DNA of 8,869 nucleotides from an uncultured Saprospiraceae bacterium (GTDB lineage: Bacteria; Bacteroidota; Bacteroidia; Chitinophagales; Saprospiraceae): the NCBI GenBank assembly GCA_937969485.1, contig CALBVQ010000085.1, positions 1 through 8,869 of the forward strand, read 5' to 3'. Shown piece by piece: positions 1 to 6,382 of the stretch; position 1 is the first letter of the stretch, and each line of letters begins with the position of its first letter. The notes under the pieces were generated by a model. It did not search any database. It worked only from the letters and a program-made list of their open reading frames with translations, and had not been told where the DNA came from. The translations under genes and the position numbers were made by a program.

Positions 1-1
1 A

Positions 2-637
2 AAAGCTGGAATCGATTTTGCTGTTGAGCTTAACAGCACTTTTGATGCGATTGGTAATGCGGGTTCAGACTTAAGTGGCCCAGTCGAAGGCATGAATTCA
101 GTATTCAATTTAATGGATTCAGGATTCGAATGCATTGCGGATGTTCCTGGACTAAAGATTATTTCTGCACTATGGATCAACTGCTATGGACCTGCTGTTG
201 ATTTTTGCATGGAAGGTATGGGGAGGATAGCAAATTTGCGTGAGAAAGGATTTGAGGATATTGTAGATGTTACCATAAGTAAATGGTTGAAAAGTGATGT
301 AAATGATGACAATAAAGCACCTACCAGAGTAAAGGATTTAATAGAAGGTAAATTGACAGGTGGCTGGGAATTGTTTAATTATATGTGGGATGTGATGTGT
401 GGAGAAAGTAGTAGGTTAGGAAACGAGGCAGTAATCAAGTACTTCGAAGACAACTACTATCGAATCGACGCAGCCTCTAAAGATGAAGACCCGCTTCCTT
501 ACGATGGGATTGGTCCATTTTGGTCAATCGATCCTGCCGACCTGATGAGATGGTCACTTGATAATAAGTACTTATTGTGGAGCTTGTTTTACGGTACAAA
601 ATTGCCTTTCCCTCCTAAGACTACTGCTCCATCGTAA
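2..637 (+). CDS. C-terminal part of an unrecognised protein (5' end outside window)
   Basis: I do not recognise this protein and assign no function. The frame has no stop from base 2 to the TAA at 635-637, so 211 residues are visible. The first ATG in frame (base 92) is probably internal, because the 30 codons before it also read as ordinary protein (for example ELNSTFDAIGNAGSDL). The visible part looks soluble and mostly helical, rich in Trp, Tyr, Phe and acidic residues, with several scattered Cys residues (FEC, INC, DFC, VMC) and no clear transmembrane segment. It ends in a proline-rich tail (LPFPPKTTAPS). A type IX sorting domain is not seen at the C-terminus. The gene converges on the chitinase-like gene with 29 bases between stop codons. 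That the true start lies upstream is an inference from the open frame. Confidence 0.75.
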   Translation, partial: KAGIDFAVELNSTFDAIGNAGSDLSGPVEGMNSVFNLMDSGFECIADVPGLKIISALWINCYGPAVDFCMEGMGRIANLREKGFEDIVDVTISKWLKSDVNDDNKAPTRVKDLIEGKLTGGWELFNYMWDVMCGESSRLGNEAVIKYFEDNYYRIDAASKDEDPLPYDGIGPFWSIDPADLMRWSLDNKYLLWSLFYGTKLPFPPKTTAPS

Positions 638-642
638 ATTCG

Positions 643-676
643 ATATAGGCGAAGAACAGTAATCGGCTATATTTTT
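643..676 (+). terminator. Probable intrinsic terminator between convergent genes
   Basis: ATATAG (643-648) pairs with CTATAT (667-672). After one G/G mismatch, CGA (650-652) pairs with TCG (663-665), leaving a 10-base loop. A run of T residues at 672-676 follows on the + strand, so the hairpin fits termination of the unrecognised gene ending at 637. The right arm overlaps the stop codon and last Ile codon of the chitinase-like gene on the other strand. No good T-run exists on the minus-strand side, so it is less convincing as a terminator for that gene. The stem is AT-rich and of moderate strength. Confidence 0.5.
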
Positions 677-1857
677 CTTATCTTCTTGTATAGAATCTTT
701 CCTCCAACATTCAACTGAAGCATATACAAGCCTGGGTGCATGATATTCCCATTAATCTCCCGCAAGTCCTTGGAAAGCTCTCCTTCTGTTACTAACCGTC
801 CTTGCATATCCAATATCCTGAAACTAGCCCTTTTTTCAATCATTACTTGAATATAGCTGTCAAAAGGATTCGGATAAATTTTTATGTCGGCCGAAGCTGC
901 CTGTTCGATAGAAACGGCTTGATTCATTACCTCATTTATTGCATCCAGCAGTGAAAGTTCTTCATAATTGTCCTGACCCAATTCCCAAATCATTACTCCA
1001 AGTAAGTTTTCATCAAGAGCATATTGCGTCTTAGCTTTGATTGTAGGAATGCCATTATAGTATATATCATCAACTTGATCAAGCTGAGCTGCCGCCTCGT
1101 CAAACGAAACAATATACCTGTAGGTATAGGTATCAGTAGCTGTCGGATCCGAAAAATCGTAACCGTAAAATGGCATGCCGAGCGTCAATCTTGATTCGTC
1201 CAATCCCTGTAATTTCCAGTAAAACAAACTGTTCTCCGCAAATGAAAATGGGGAATGTGGCCCTGGATTTCCTGGTGCCCATGGCCCAGTCAGATCATAA
1301 ACCATCATATTTACCCAGTCAAATGCATCAAGCGCTTCGTCTGAAATCTCTGGGTATCGGTACGTGCCGGGTAGGGAAGCGCTAAAGTCGTAGTTGTGGG
1401 CATGTAATGAATCTGCTAGCTCTATTGCGAAGGGCGAATAAAGTGGAGTCACGTATTGCCACTCCAGATCTAAATCGACCCCGTCCGCATTATTATTCTT
1501 TACGTACTTAACAATCTTGTGGATGAATTCCGATCTGTTCTCTTCCTTCATCAGACTCTGCCACGCCAAGTCCCATTCAGGTTTCAAATATCCACCTGCA
1601 AGTGAAATGAAAACCTTCACATCATTATCAATGGCCTTATTAATCGTATATGCAATGGGAGCGTTTTCAAAAGACAAGTTTCCCTCCATATCTGGATTGG
1701 CAAATGCCAGGTTGAGGTGTGTAATTGCGTCGAAATTAATGTCATCTACATAATCGAATCTGTAGTGGGGTAAGAATCCTACAACATAAGAATTTTGGGC
1801 TTTAAGCCCAAAAACAATAGTTAACAAGAAGACGAAATTAATCCATTTTTTCATCAT
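667..1857 (-). CDS. Secreted GH18 chitinase-like hydrolase with type IX sorting domain
   Basis: This is a 396-residue glycoside hydrolase family 18 protein. Residues 1-20 form a signal peptide (Lys-rich start, hydrophobic FVFLLTIVFGL, then AQN). The TIM-barrel spans roughly residues 23-312. The catalytic motif DGVDLDLE is at 125-132 with Glu132 as the predicted proton donor; SLAGG at 85-89 is the family's SxGG motif, MVYD at 185-188 carries the active-site Tyr187, and Trp291 in VMIWEL fits the conserved barrel-end Trp. Residues about 324-396, with IYPNPF, ILDMQGRLV, GLYMLQL and a basic KKIRKI end, form a type A Por/type IX secretion sorting domain. The protein should therefore cross the inner membrane by Sec and be exported to the cell surface or medium. 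GH18 enzymes act on chitin or related N-acetylglucosamine glycans by substrate-assisted catalysis; the exact substrate cannot be read from sequence, and no separate carbohydrate-binding module is visible. ATG codons at 1857 and 1854 are both possible starts. It appears monocistronic and divergent from the ilv operon. Confidence 0.93.
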   Translation of the reverse strand: MMKKWINFVFLLTIVFGLKAQNSYVVGFLPHYRFDYVDDINFDAITHLNLAFANPDMEGNLSFENAPIAYTINKAIDNDVKVFISLAGGYLKPEWDLAWQSLMKEENRSEFIHKIVKYVKNNNADGVDLDLEWQYVTPLYSPFAIELADSLHAHNYDFSASLPGTYRYPEISDEALDAFDWVNMMVYDLTGPWAPGNPGPHSPFSFAENSLFYWKLQGLDESRLTLGMPFYGYDFSDPTATDTYTYRYIVSFDEAAAQLDQVDDIYYNGIPTIKAKTQYALDENLLGVMIWELGQDNYEELSLLDAINEVMNQAVSIEQAASADIKIYPNPFDSYIQVMIEKRASFRILDMQGRLVTEGELSKDLREINGNIMHPGLYMLQLNVGGKILYKKIRKI

Positions 1858-2015
1858 TGTAAAGATATGAAAAAGCAGTGATTTATAACCAGTAAGCTAA
1901 TTACCACGAATCTTTATGTCCGTTGTCAATTGTATAGTCTTACTGAATGTTTCCATTCTTATGTTGGTATCCCATCATCTGAGCTTAATGCTGGCTTAAA
2001 TTCGTATAAATATTG

Positions 2016-2029
2016 CGAACAAGCGTTCG
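2016..2029. repeat. Short inverted repeat CGAAC-N4-GTTCG
   Basis: CGAAC (2016-2020) and GTTCG (2025-2029) are exact inverted copies around the spacer AAGC. No T-run follows on either strand, so it is not a terminator. It could be a protein-binding site or chance; there is no second copy in the window to support either. Confidence 0.25.
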
Positions 2030-2110
2030 TGTGTGAAATTATTTCGATTTTCTTCTATTCCAAATAATCTGCTATATGTGGAATTGCAATTATATCTACG
2101 GGAAATTTTC

Positions 2111-2129
2111 ATGCGTTTCAAACGCGCAT
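2111..2129. promoter_or_regulatory. Palindrome upstream of the ilv leader, possible operator
   Basis: GCGTTT (2113-2118) and AAACGC (2120-2125) are perfect inverted copies around a single C. A shifted pairing of ATGCG (2111-2115) with CGCAT (2125-2129) is also possible. The palindrome is GC-containing within very AT-rich surroundings, about 125 bases before the leader peptide start, so it could be a regulator site for the ilv unit or for the divergent chitinase-like gene. No known operator consensus is recognised, and the heptamer TTTCAAA recurs at 2116-2122 and 2129-2135. Confidence 0.3.
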
Positions 2130-2160
2130 TTCAAATAATATTCTGATTTAACAAAAATCC

Positions 2161-2189
2161 TTGCTCTATTTTATTACATCAAATAAGAC
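2161..2189 (+). promoter_or_regulatory. Weak candidate promoter for the ilv leader
   Basis: TTGCTC (2161-2166) is separated by 17 bases from TAAGAC (2184-2189). It keeps the TTG and TA elements of both the general and the Bacteroidota-type promoter, but lacks the full TAnnTTTG box. If used, transcription would start near 2196-2200 and give a leader of about 185-190 bases before ilvD, a reasonable length for an attenuator. This is the best match seen by eye and remains a guess. Confidence 0.2.
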
Positions 2190-2252
2190 TTTTTTCATAA
2201 ATAATACTGCTTTTTCTAACTCCAATGTGAATAGCAATTATAGTTTTACATC

Positions 2253-2309
2253 ATGTTAACAACTATTATTATATCAATTATTATTTCTGTCGTAGTCATT
2301 ATTACATGA
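2253..2309 (+). CDS. ilvL: ilv operon attenuation leader peptide (18 aa)
   Basis: The frame ATG to TGA encodes MLTTIIISIIISVVVIIT. Of the 17 residues after the start, eight are Ile, three Val, one Leu and three Thr. These are the products of the pathway and the threonine precursor used by IlvA, the last gene of the operon. Seven of the Ile codons are ATT and one is ATA; the Val codons are GTC, GTA, GTC in a row. The stop codon lies 29 bases before the base of a strong intrinsic terminator, and ilvD follows. This arrangement matches the leader peptides of enterobacterial ilv operons, where scarcity of charged Ile, Val or Leu tRNA stalls the ribosome and prevents termination. No Shine-Dalgarno sequence is visible before the ATG, as is usual in Bacteroidota. 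The gene symbol is used by functional analogy, not because of sequence homology. The peptide itself probably has no function beyond its translation. Confidence 0.88.
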   Translation: MLTTIIISIIISVVVIIT

Positions 2310-2323
2310 CCTCGAAGAGTAGT
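2280..2323 (+). promoter_or_regulatory. Attenuator protector (1:2) hairpin overlapping Ile/Val codons
   Basis: In the transcript, bases 2280-2292 can pair with 2313-2323: G2292-C2313, C2291-G2314, U2290-A2315, U2288-A2316, C2287-G2317, U2286-A2318, U2285-G2319, A2283-U2320, U2282-A2321, U2281-G2322 and A2280-U2323, with single-base bulges at 2284 and 2289. An inner stem GUCA (2295-2298) with UGAC (2307-2310) closes the loop. The 5' arm lies on Ile and Val codons of the leader peptide, so a ribosome stalled at the Val triplet would open this stem. The 3' arm is the same segment used by the antiterminator. Pairing was found by eye; stability was not computed. Confidence 0.5.
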
Positions 2324-2353
2324 AATTTATATAATAATAAAGGGCTGTTCTTC
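2314..2353 (+). promoter_or_regulatory. Attenuator antiterminator (2:3) hairpin
   Basis: GAAGAGUAGU (2314-2323) can pair over ten consecutive positions with GCUGUUCUUC (2344-2353), including three G-U pairs, around a 20-base AT-rich loop. This pairing uses G2344-U2346 from the lower stem of the terminator and C2350-C2353 from its upper stem, so the two folds exclude each other. A ribosome stalled on the Val codons (2289-2297) would leave 2314-2323 free to form it. A ribosome that reaches the stop codon at 2307-2309 would cover most of that segment and favour termination. The pairing is seen in the sequence; the switching behaviour is inferred. Confidence 0.7.
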
Positions 2354-2374
2354 AATATGAAGTAGCCCTTTTTT
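2339..2374 (+). terminator. Intrinsic terminator (attenuator) of the ilv leader
   Basis: AAAGGGCT (2339-2346) pairs perfectly with AGCCCTTT (2364-2371). Above a small asymmetric internal loop, CTTCA (2350-2354) pairs with TGAAG (2358-2362) around the loop ATA. Six T residues (2369-2374) complete a standard Rho-independent terminator. It sits between the leader peptide stop and the ilvD start, and its T-run ends only 11 bases before the ilvD ATG. Its position inside the operon leader, rather than after a gene, marks it as an attenuator. Confidence 0.9.
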
Positions 2375-2385
2375 AATTTAAGTCA

Positions 2386-4065
2386 ATGGATAAAAGAAAT
2401 AAATATAGCCGTCAAGTAACGCAAGATCCTAGTCAGCCAGCAGCGCAAGCGATGTTGCATGCACTTGGTCTTAGTAGAGCGGATCTTGCAAAGCCTTTTG
2501 TGGGGGTTGCATCTACTGGATATCAAGGTAATCCATGCAACATGCACCTGAATGACTTAGCTACTGGTGTTAAAGAATCTATCGATAAGCAAAATTTGGT
2601 CGGTTTGATTTTTAACACGATTGGTGTGAGCGACGGAATATCGATGGGAACATATGGTATGAGATACTCGCTTCCATCTCGAGATATGATTGCGGACAGC
2701 ATGGAAACTGTCGTGCAAGCAATGAGCTACGATGCCTTAGTTACGATTGTTGGTTGTGACAAAAATATGCCTGGTGCCTTAATGGCCTTATTAAGGCTTA
2801 ACAGACCAGGAATTCTCATGTACGGAGGAACGATTGCTCCAGGATGTGTGGCAGGCAAAAAGCTGGATGTTGTTTCTGCTTTTGAAGCTTGGGGAGAGAA
2901 AGTTAGTGGGAAAATAAATGAGGATCAATTTCAACAGGTAATTGAAAATGCATGTCCAGGTGCTGGTGCTTGCGGAGGGATGTACACTGCGAATACCATG
3001 GCTTCGGCTATCGAAGCTATGGGAATGAGCCTTCCATTTAACTCGTCGAATCCGGCAGTTAGCAGCGACAAGACTGATGAATATGCGGGTATCGCTTCGG
3101 CTCTGGATACTCTTCTTACTTCGGATTTAAAGCCTAGAGATATAGTCACAAAAGCTTCTATCGAAAATGCAGTAAGACTGATTATGGTCTTGGGAGGTAG
3201 TACTAATGCTGTGTTGCACATGATTGCAATCGCAGATGCTGCAGAAGTGGATTTTTCAATTGATGATTTCACTCGAATTGCTGAAGAAACTCCTTTTCTT
3301 GCAGATCTTAAACCCAGTGGAAAATACCTGATGGAAGATCTTCATAATGTGGGTGGAATTCCGGCCGTATTGAAATTCATGCTGGCAGAGGGCATGCTTG
3401 ATGGTAGTTGTATGACTGTAACAGGTAAAACAATGGCTGCAAATCTAGCAGAGGTACCTAGTTTGAAGGAAGGACAAAAAATTATACATCCTGTTACTGA
3501 AGCTGTAAAGGCGACCGGACACATCCGCATTCTATATGGTAACATTGCGAGTGAGGGGTCTGTGGCTAAGATAACTGGAAAAGAAGGTAGTTTCTTTAAA
3601 GGTACAGCCAAGGTTTTTGAAGGGGAATTCGATGCCAATCAAGGTATTGCAGATGGACTTGTGTCCAAAGGAGATGTGATCGTAATAAGATACGAAGGAC
3701 CCAAAGGAGGTCCTGGAATGCCAGAAATGCTTAAACCCACAGCTGCTATAATGGGAGCTGGTCTAGGTAATGACGTCGCATTAATCACAGACGGAAGATT
3801 TAGTGGTGGTACACACGGATTTGTGGTAGGACATATTTGTCCAGAAGCTCAAGTAGGTGGAAACATAGCACTTATTCAGAATGGAGATGAAATTAGTATC
3901 AATGCGGAAGAAAATACCATCGAACTTCATGTCTCGGAAGAAGAATTAACTCAACGAAGAAAGAATTGGACACCCCCTCCATTAAAGGTAAAAAGAGGGA
4001 GTTTATACAAATACGCAAATATTGTCACTTCAGCATCTACGGGCTGTCTAACAGATAAATTTTAA
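2386..4065 (+). CDS. ilvD: Dihydroxy-acid dehydratase
   Basis: IlvD dehydrates 2,3-dihydroxy-isovalerate and 2,3-dihydroxy-3-methylvalerate to the 2-oxoacids that are transaminated to valine and isoleucine; it is a cytosolic iron-sulfur enzyme (EC 4.2.1.9). The 559-residue length fits the shorter IlvD class rather than the roughly 616-residue E. coli form. Three cysteines expected to hold the Fe-S cluster are present: Cys51 in NPCNMHL, Cys124 in GCDKNMPG and Cys196 in GACGGMYTANTM. Lys126 in GCDKN is the residue that is carbamylated to bind magnesium in known family members. Ser473 in GRFSGGTHG matches the catalytic serine. The protein is full length with no disruption. The ATG lies 11 bases after the attenuator T-run, making this the first structural gene controlled by the leader. 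Two bases separate its stop from ilvB. Whether the cluster is 2Fe-2S or 4Fe-4S is not decided here. Confidence 0.97.
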   Translation: MDKRNKYSRQVTQDPSQPAAQAMLHALGLSRADLAKPFVGVASTGYQGNPCNMHLNDLATGVKESIDKQNLVGLIFNTIGVSDGISMGTYGMRYSLPSRDMIADSMETVVQAMSYDALVTIVGCDKNMPGALMALLRLNRPGILMYGGTIAPGCVAGKKLDVVSAFEAWGEKVSGKINEDQFQQVIENACPGAGACGGMYTANTMASAIEAMGMSLPFNSSNPAVSSDKTDEYAGIASALDTLLTSDLKPRDIVTKASIENAVRLIMVLGGSTNAVLHMIAIADAAEVDFSIDDFTRIAEETPFLADLKPSGKYLMEDLHNVGGIPAVLKFMLAEGMLDGSCMTVTGKTMAANLAEVPSLKEGQKIIHPVTEAVKATGHIRILYGNIASEGSVAKITGKEGSFFKGTAKVFEGEFDANQGIADGLVSKGDVIVIRYEGPKGGPGMPEMLKPTAAIMGAGLGNDVALITDGRFSGGTHGFVVGHICPEAQVGGNIALIQNGDEISINAEENTIELHVSEEELTQRRKNWTPPPLKVKRGSLYKYANIVTSASTGCLTDKF

Positions 4066-4067
4066 AC

Positions 4068-5810
4068 ATGGAATCAGTAAAATCACAAACTATCACTGCC
4101 CCTAGCACCCAACAAGTTAACGGTTCCAAAGCCGTGCTAGAAGCTCTCGTTAAAGAAGGAGTGGAGTATATTTTTGGCTATCCGGGTGGAGCGATAATGC
4201 CTATTTATGATGAGCTTTATCATTACCATGATCAGTTGAAGCATATTTTAACTCGGCACGAACAAGGTGCTACCCATGCAGCGCAGGGTTATGCCCGAGC
4301 TTCTGGTAGAGTGGGAGTGTGTTTTGCAACTTCCGGGCCAGGTGCTACGAACCTCATCACAGGAATAGCAGATGCACAGATTGATAGCACTCCTCTTGTC
4401 TGTATAACAGGGCAAGTTGCCGCGCACTTACTTGGTACTGATGCCTTTCAAGAGACGGATATCATCGGTATATCTATGCCTGTCACCAAGTGGAATTTTC
4501 AAATTACTAAAGCATCAGAGATTCCAGGCGTACTGGCTAAAGCGTTTTACATTGCCAAGAGTGGAAGACCGGGGCCCGTCCTTATCGATATTACTAAGAA
4601 TGCACAGTTTGAGGAATTTGATTTTTCGTATGAACAATGCAAAGGGTTTCGATCCTATATTCCCACACCAAAACTAAATTTTGATCAAATCGATGCCGCT
4701 GCGAGAGTAATCAATGCAGCCGAGAAACCTATGCTTTTGCTAGGGCAGGGCGTGATTTTGGCGGAAGCCGAAAACGAACTTAAAGCATTTATTGAGAAAG
4801 CGCATATTCCTACAGCGTGGACAATCATGGGGCTCTCAGCTCTAGAAACTACCCACGAATTGAATGTGGGAATGCTTGGTATGCACGGAAATTATGGTCC
4901 GAACAAGCTAACAAATGAATGTGATGTATTGATTGCTGTTGGAATGCGATTCGACGATAGAGTCACAGGTGATCTGAAGCAATATGCCAAGCAAGCGACC
5001 GTAGTACATATAGAAATTGATAATGCCGAAATAAGTAAAAATGTTCATGCTCATTACCCAGTTTTAGGTGATGCGAAGGAAGCATTAACAGCCTTATTGC
5101 CTGTGATAGAGGAGAATAATCATGAAGATTGGTTAAATGAATTTAGGGCTTTCGCCCAAACGGAATACGATAAAGTCATTCACGATGAATTAAACCCAGA
5201 GTCCGCGGAGTTGACGATGGGAGAAGTGATAAAGTTCATAAATGAGGAAGTAAATAACGACGCTATCATAGTAACAGACGTAGGGCAGCATCAAATGGTG
5301 GCCTGCAGATATGCAGGATTTAAACAGACGAAGTCATCGATCACATCCGGTGGATTAGGCACAATGGGCTTTTGCTTGCCTGCTGCAATTGGTGCTAAAA
5401 TGGGCGCTCCCGATAGAGAAGTAATTGCAATTATAGGTGATGGAGGTGTGCAAATGACTATTCAAGAACTAGGGACAATTCTCCAGACAGGAGTAAATGT
5501 CAAAGTAGTCATACTGAATAACGAATTTTTGGGAATGGTGAGACAATGGCAAGAGTTGTTCTTCGACAAACGCTATTCAGCAACAGAGATGATAAATCCC
5601 GATTTTATGCTTTTGGCGAAAGCCTATTCAATAGAATGTGAAAAAGTTGACGAAAGGGATAAGCTGCGTGCTGCAATCCATGAAATGATTAGCCACGATG
5701 GACCTTATCTCCTAGAAGTTCGAGTAGGAAAAGAAAATAATGTGTTTCCTATGGTACCGAGTGGAGCATCAGTAAGCGATATAATACTTGAAAAACCACA
5801 AAATATTTAA
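4068..5810 (+). CDS. ilvB: Acetolactate synthase, large (catalytic) subunit
   Basis: This ThDP-dependent enzyme (EC 2.2.1.6) condenses two pyruvates to acetolactate for valine and leucine, or pyruvate with 2-oxobutanoate to acetohydroxybutyrate for isoleucine. It works with the IlvN subunit encoded next. The 580 residues match the family. Glu65 in RHEQGATHAAQGYAR is the conserved glutamate that activates ThDP. The central domain carries VGMRFDDRVTGDL, typical of the FAD-binding part of anabolic acetolactate synthases. The C-terminal domain has the ThDP/magnesium motif from GDG (457-459) to NN (484-485). The N-terminal 15-18 residues are a non-conserved extension before the conserved NGSKAVLEAL, so a slightly later start cannot be ruled out, but this ATG is the one spaced two bases after the ilvD stop. 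One base separates its stop from the ilvN ATG, indicating tight coupling of the two subunits. Confidence 0.97.
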   Translation: MESVKSQTITAPSTQQVNGSKAVLEALVKEGVEYIFGYPGGAIMPIYDELYHYHDQLKHILTRHEQGATHAAQGYARASGRVGVCFATSGPGATNLITGIADAQIDSTPLVCITGQVAAHLLGTDAFQETDIIGISMPVTKWNFQITKASEIPGVLAKAFYIAKSGRPGPVLIDITKNAQFEEFDFSYEQCKGFRSYIPTPKLNFDQIDAAARVINAAEKPMLLLGQGVILAEAENELKAFIEKAHIPTAWTIMGLSALETTHELNVGMLGMHGNYGPNKLTNECDVLIAVGMRFDDRVTGDLKQYAKQATVVHIEIDNAEISKNVHAHYPVLGDAKEALTALLPVIEENNHEDWLNEFRAFAQTEYDKVIHDELNPESAELTMGEVIKFINEEVNNDAIIVTDVGQHQMVACRYAGFKQTKSSITSGGLGTMGFCLPAAIGAKMGAPDREVIAIIGDGGVQMTIQELGTILQTGVNVKVVILNNEFLGMVRQWQELFFDKRYSATEMINPDFMLLAKAYSIECEKVDERDKLRAAIHEMISHDGPYLLEVRVGKENNVFPMVPSGASVSDIILEKPQNI

Positions 5811-5811
5811 A

Positions 5812-6357
5812 ATGAGTAGATTAACCATATCCATATTTTCAGAGAGTAGGGCAGGGATTCTAAATAAAGTTAGCTCAGCTTTTTCACGTAGAAAGATTAA
5901 TATTTTAAGCTTGACAGCCTCGGAATGTGAAGTTGAAGGTATTTTTAGATACACTTTATTAGTCGAAGACGATGAAAGTAAGATACGTAAAATGGTGCTG
6001 CAGCTTGAAAAGCAGGTGGAGGTTGTAAAAGCGTTTTATCACTTTGAAGAAGAGTTAGTTTCACAGGAATTAGCACTTTTCAAGATACCTACTTCATCTA
6101 TGACTAATGGGAACGCGGAGAAGATTATCAGAGAACACAATGCTAGGTTTTTGACTATAGAACAAGACTATGCGGTAGTTGAAAAGACAGGCTTTCGTGC
6201 TGAAATTCAAGCCCTCTTTGACGAGTTAGCACCTTTAGGTATTTTAGAATATGCAAGCTCAGGAAGAGTTTCAATAAGTAAACCCGAAACAAACATTCAA
6301 TCATATTTTAATCAAGAAGTACTAGGAGAAAAGATTTCTCGCAGAATAAGTATTTAA
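5812..6357 (+). CDS. ilvN: Acetolactate synthase, small (regulatory) subunit
   Basis: IlvN/IlvH-type subunits bind IlvB, raise its activity and confer feedback inhibition by branched-chain amino acids, classically valine. This 181-residue protein has an N-terminal ACT domain (about 3-76, starting RLTISIFSESRAGIL and including FSRRKINILSLTASE) and a C-terminal small-subunit domain (about 80-165, with LFKIPT, AVVEKTGFRAEI and SGRVSISK). The start is placed at the ATG one base after the ilvB stop, because conserved sequence begins at once there; an upstream in-frame TTG at 5788 would overlap ilvB. By hand alignment with E. coli IlvH, Gly15 and Asn30 match the effector residues Gly14 and Asn29, but the position of Asn11 is Ser12 here, so valine sensitivity may differ. 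It is somewhat longer than the 163-residue E. coli IlvH because of its C-terminal tail. The 25-base spacer before ilvC is AT-rich, with no terminator visible. Confidence 0.95.
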   Translation: MSRLTISIFSESRAGILNKVSSAFSRRKINILSLTASECEVEGIFRYTLLVEDDESKIRKMVLQLEKQVEVVKAFYHFEEELVSQELALFKIPTSSMTNGNAEKIIREHNARFLTIEQDYAVVEKTGFRAEIQALFDELAPLGILEYASSGRVSISKPETNIQSYFNQEVLGEKISRRISI

Positions 6358-6382
6358 TTACAAATCAAAAATTTAAATAATA

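Larger units (their letters stand above)
1858..2252. other. AT-rich intergenic region between divergent chitinase and ilv units
   Basis: No gene can be supported in these 395 bases. The region must hold the promoters of the chitinase-like gene (minus strand) and of the ilv leader (plus strand), but neither is certain. It contains two short inverted repeats (2016-2029 and 2111-2129), described separately. It also contains a 27-codon hydrophobic open frame (1916-1999, +) of doubtful reality, discussed in the findings. Confidence 0.7.

Noticed and set aside
92..637. ATG at 92 as the true start of the left gene
   Set aside because: The frame stays open from base 2 to 92 with ordinary protein-like composition, so the gene more likely begins outside the window.
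2241..2248. TAGTTTTA as a Bacteroidota-type -7 box (TAnnTTTG)
   Set aside because: It lacks the final G and has no TTTG at the right distance upstream, and initiation from it would start at or after the leader peptide ATG.
2931..3638. Open frames on the minus strand inside ilvD
   Set aside because: They lie opposite a fully conserved dihydroxy-acid dehydratase and have no recognisable domains or spacing of their own; they are by-products of its codons.
5788..5811. TTG at 5788 as the start of ilvN
   Set aside because: It overlaps the ilvB end, adds the unconserved MKNHKIFK, and an ATG one base after the ilvB stop begins directly at the conserved ACT domain.
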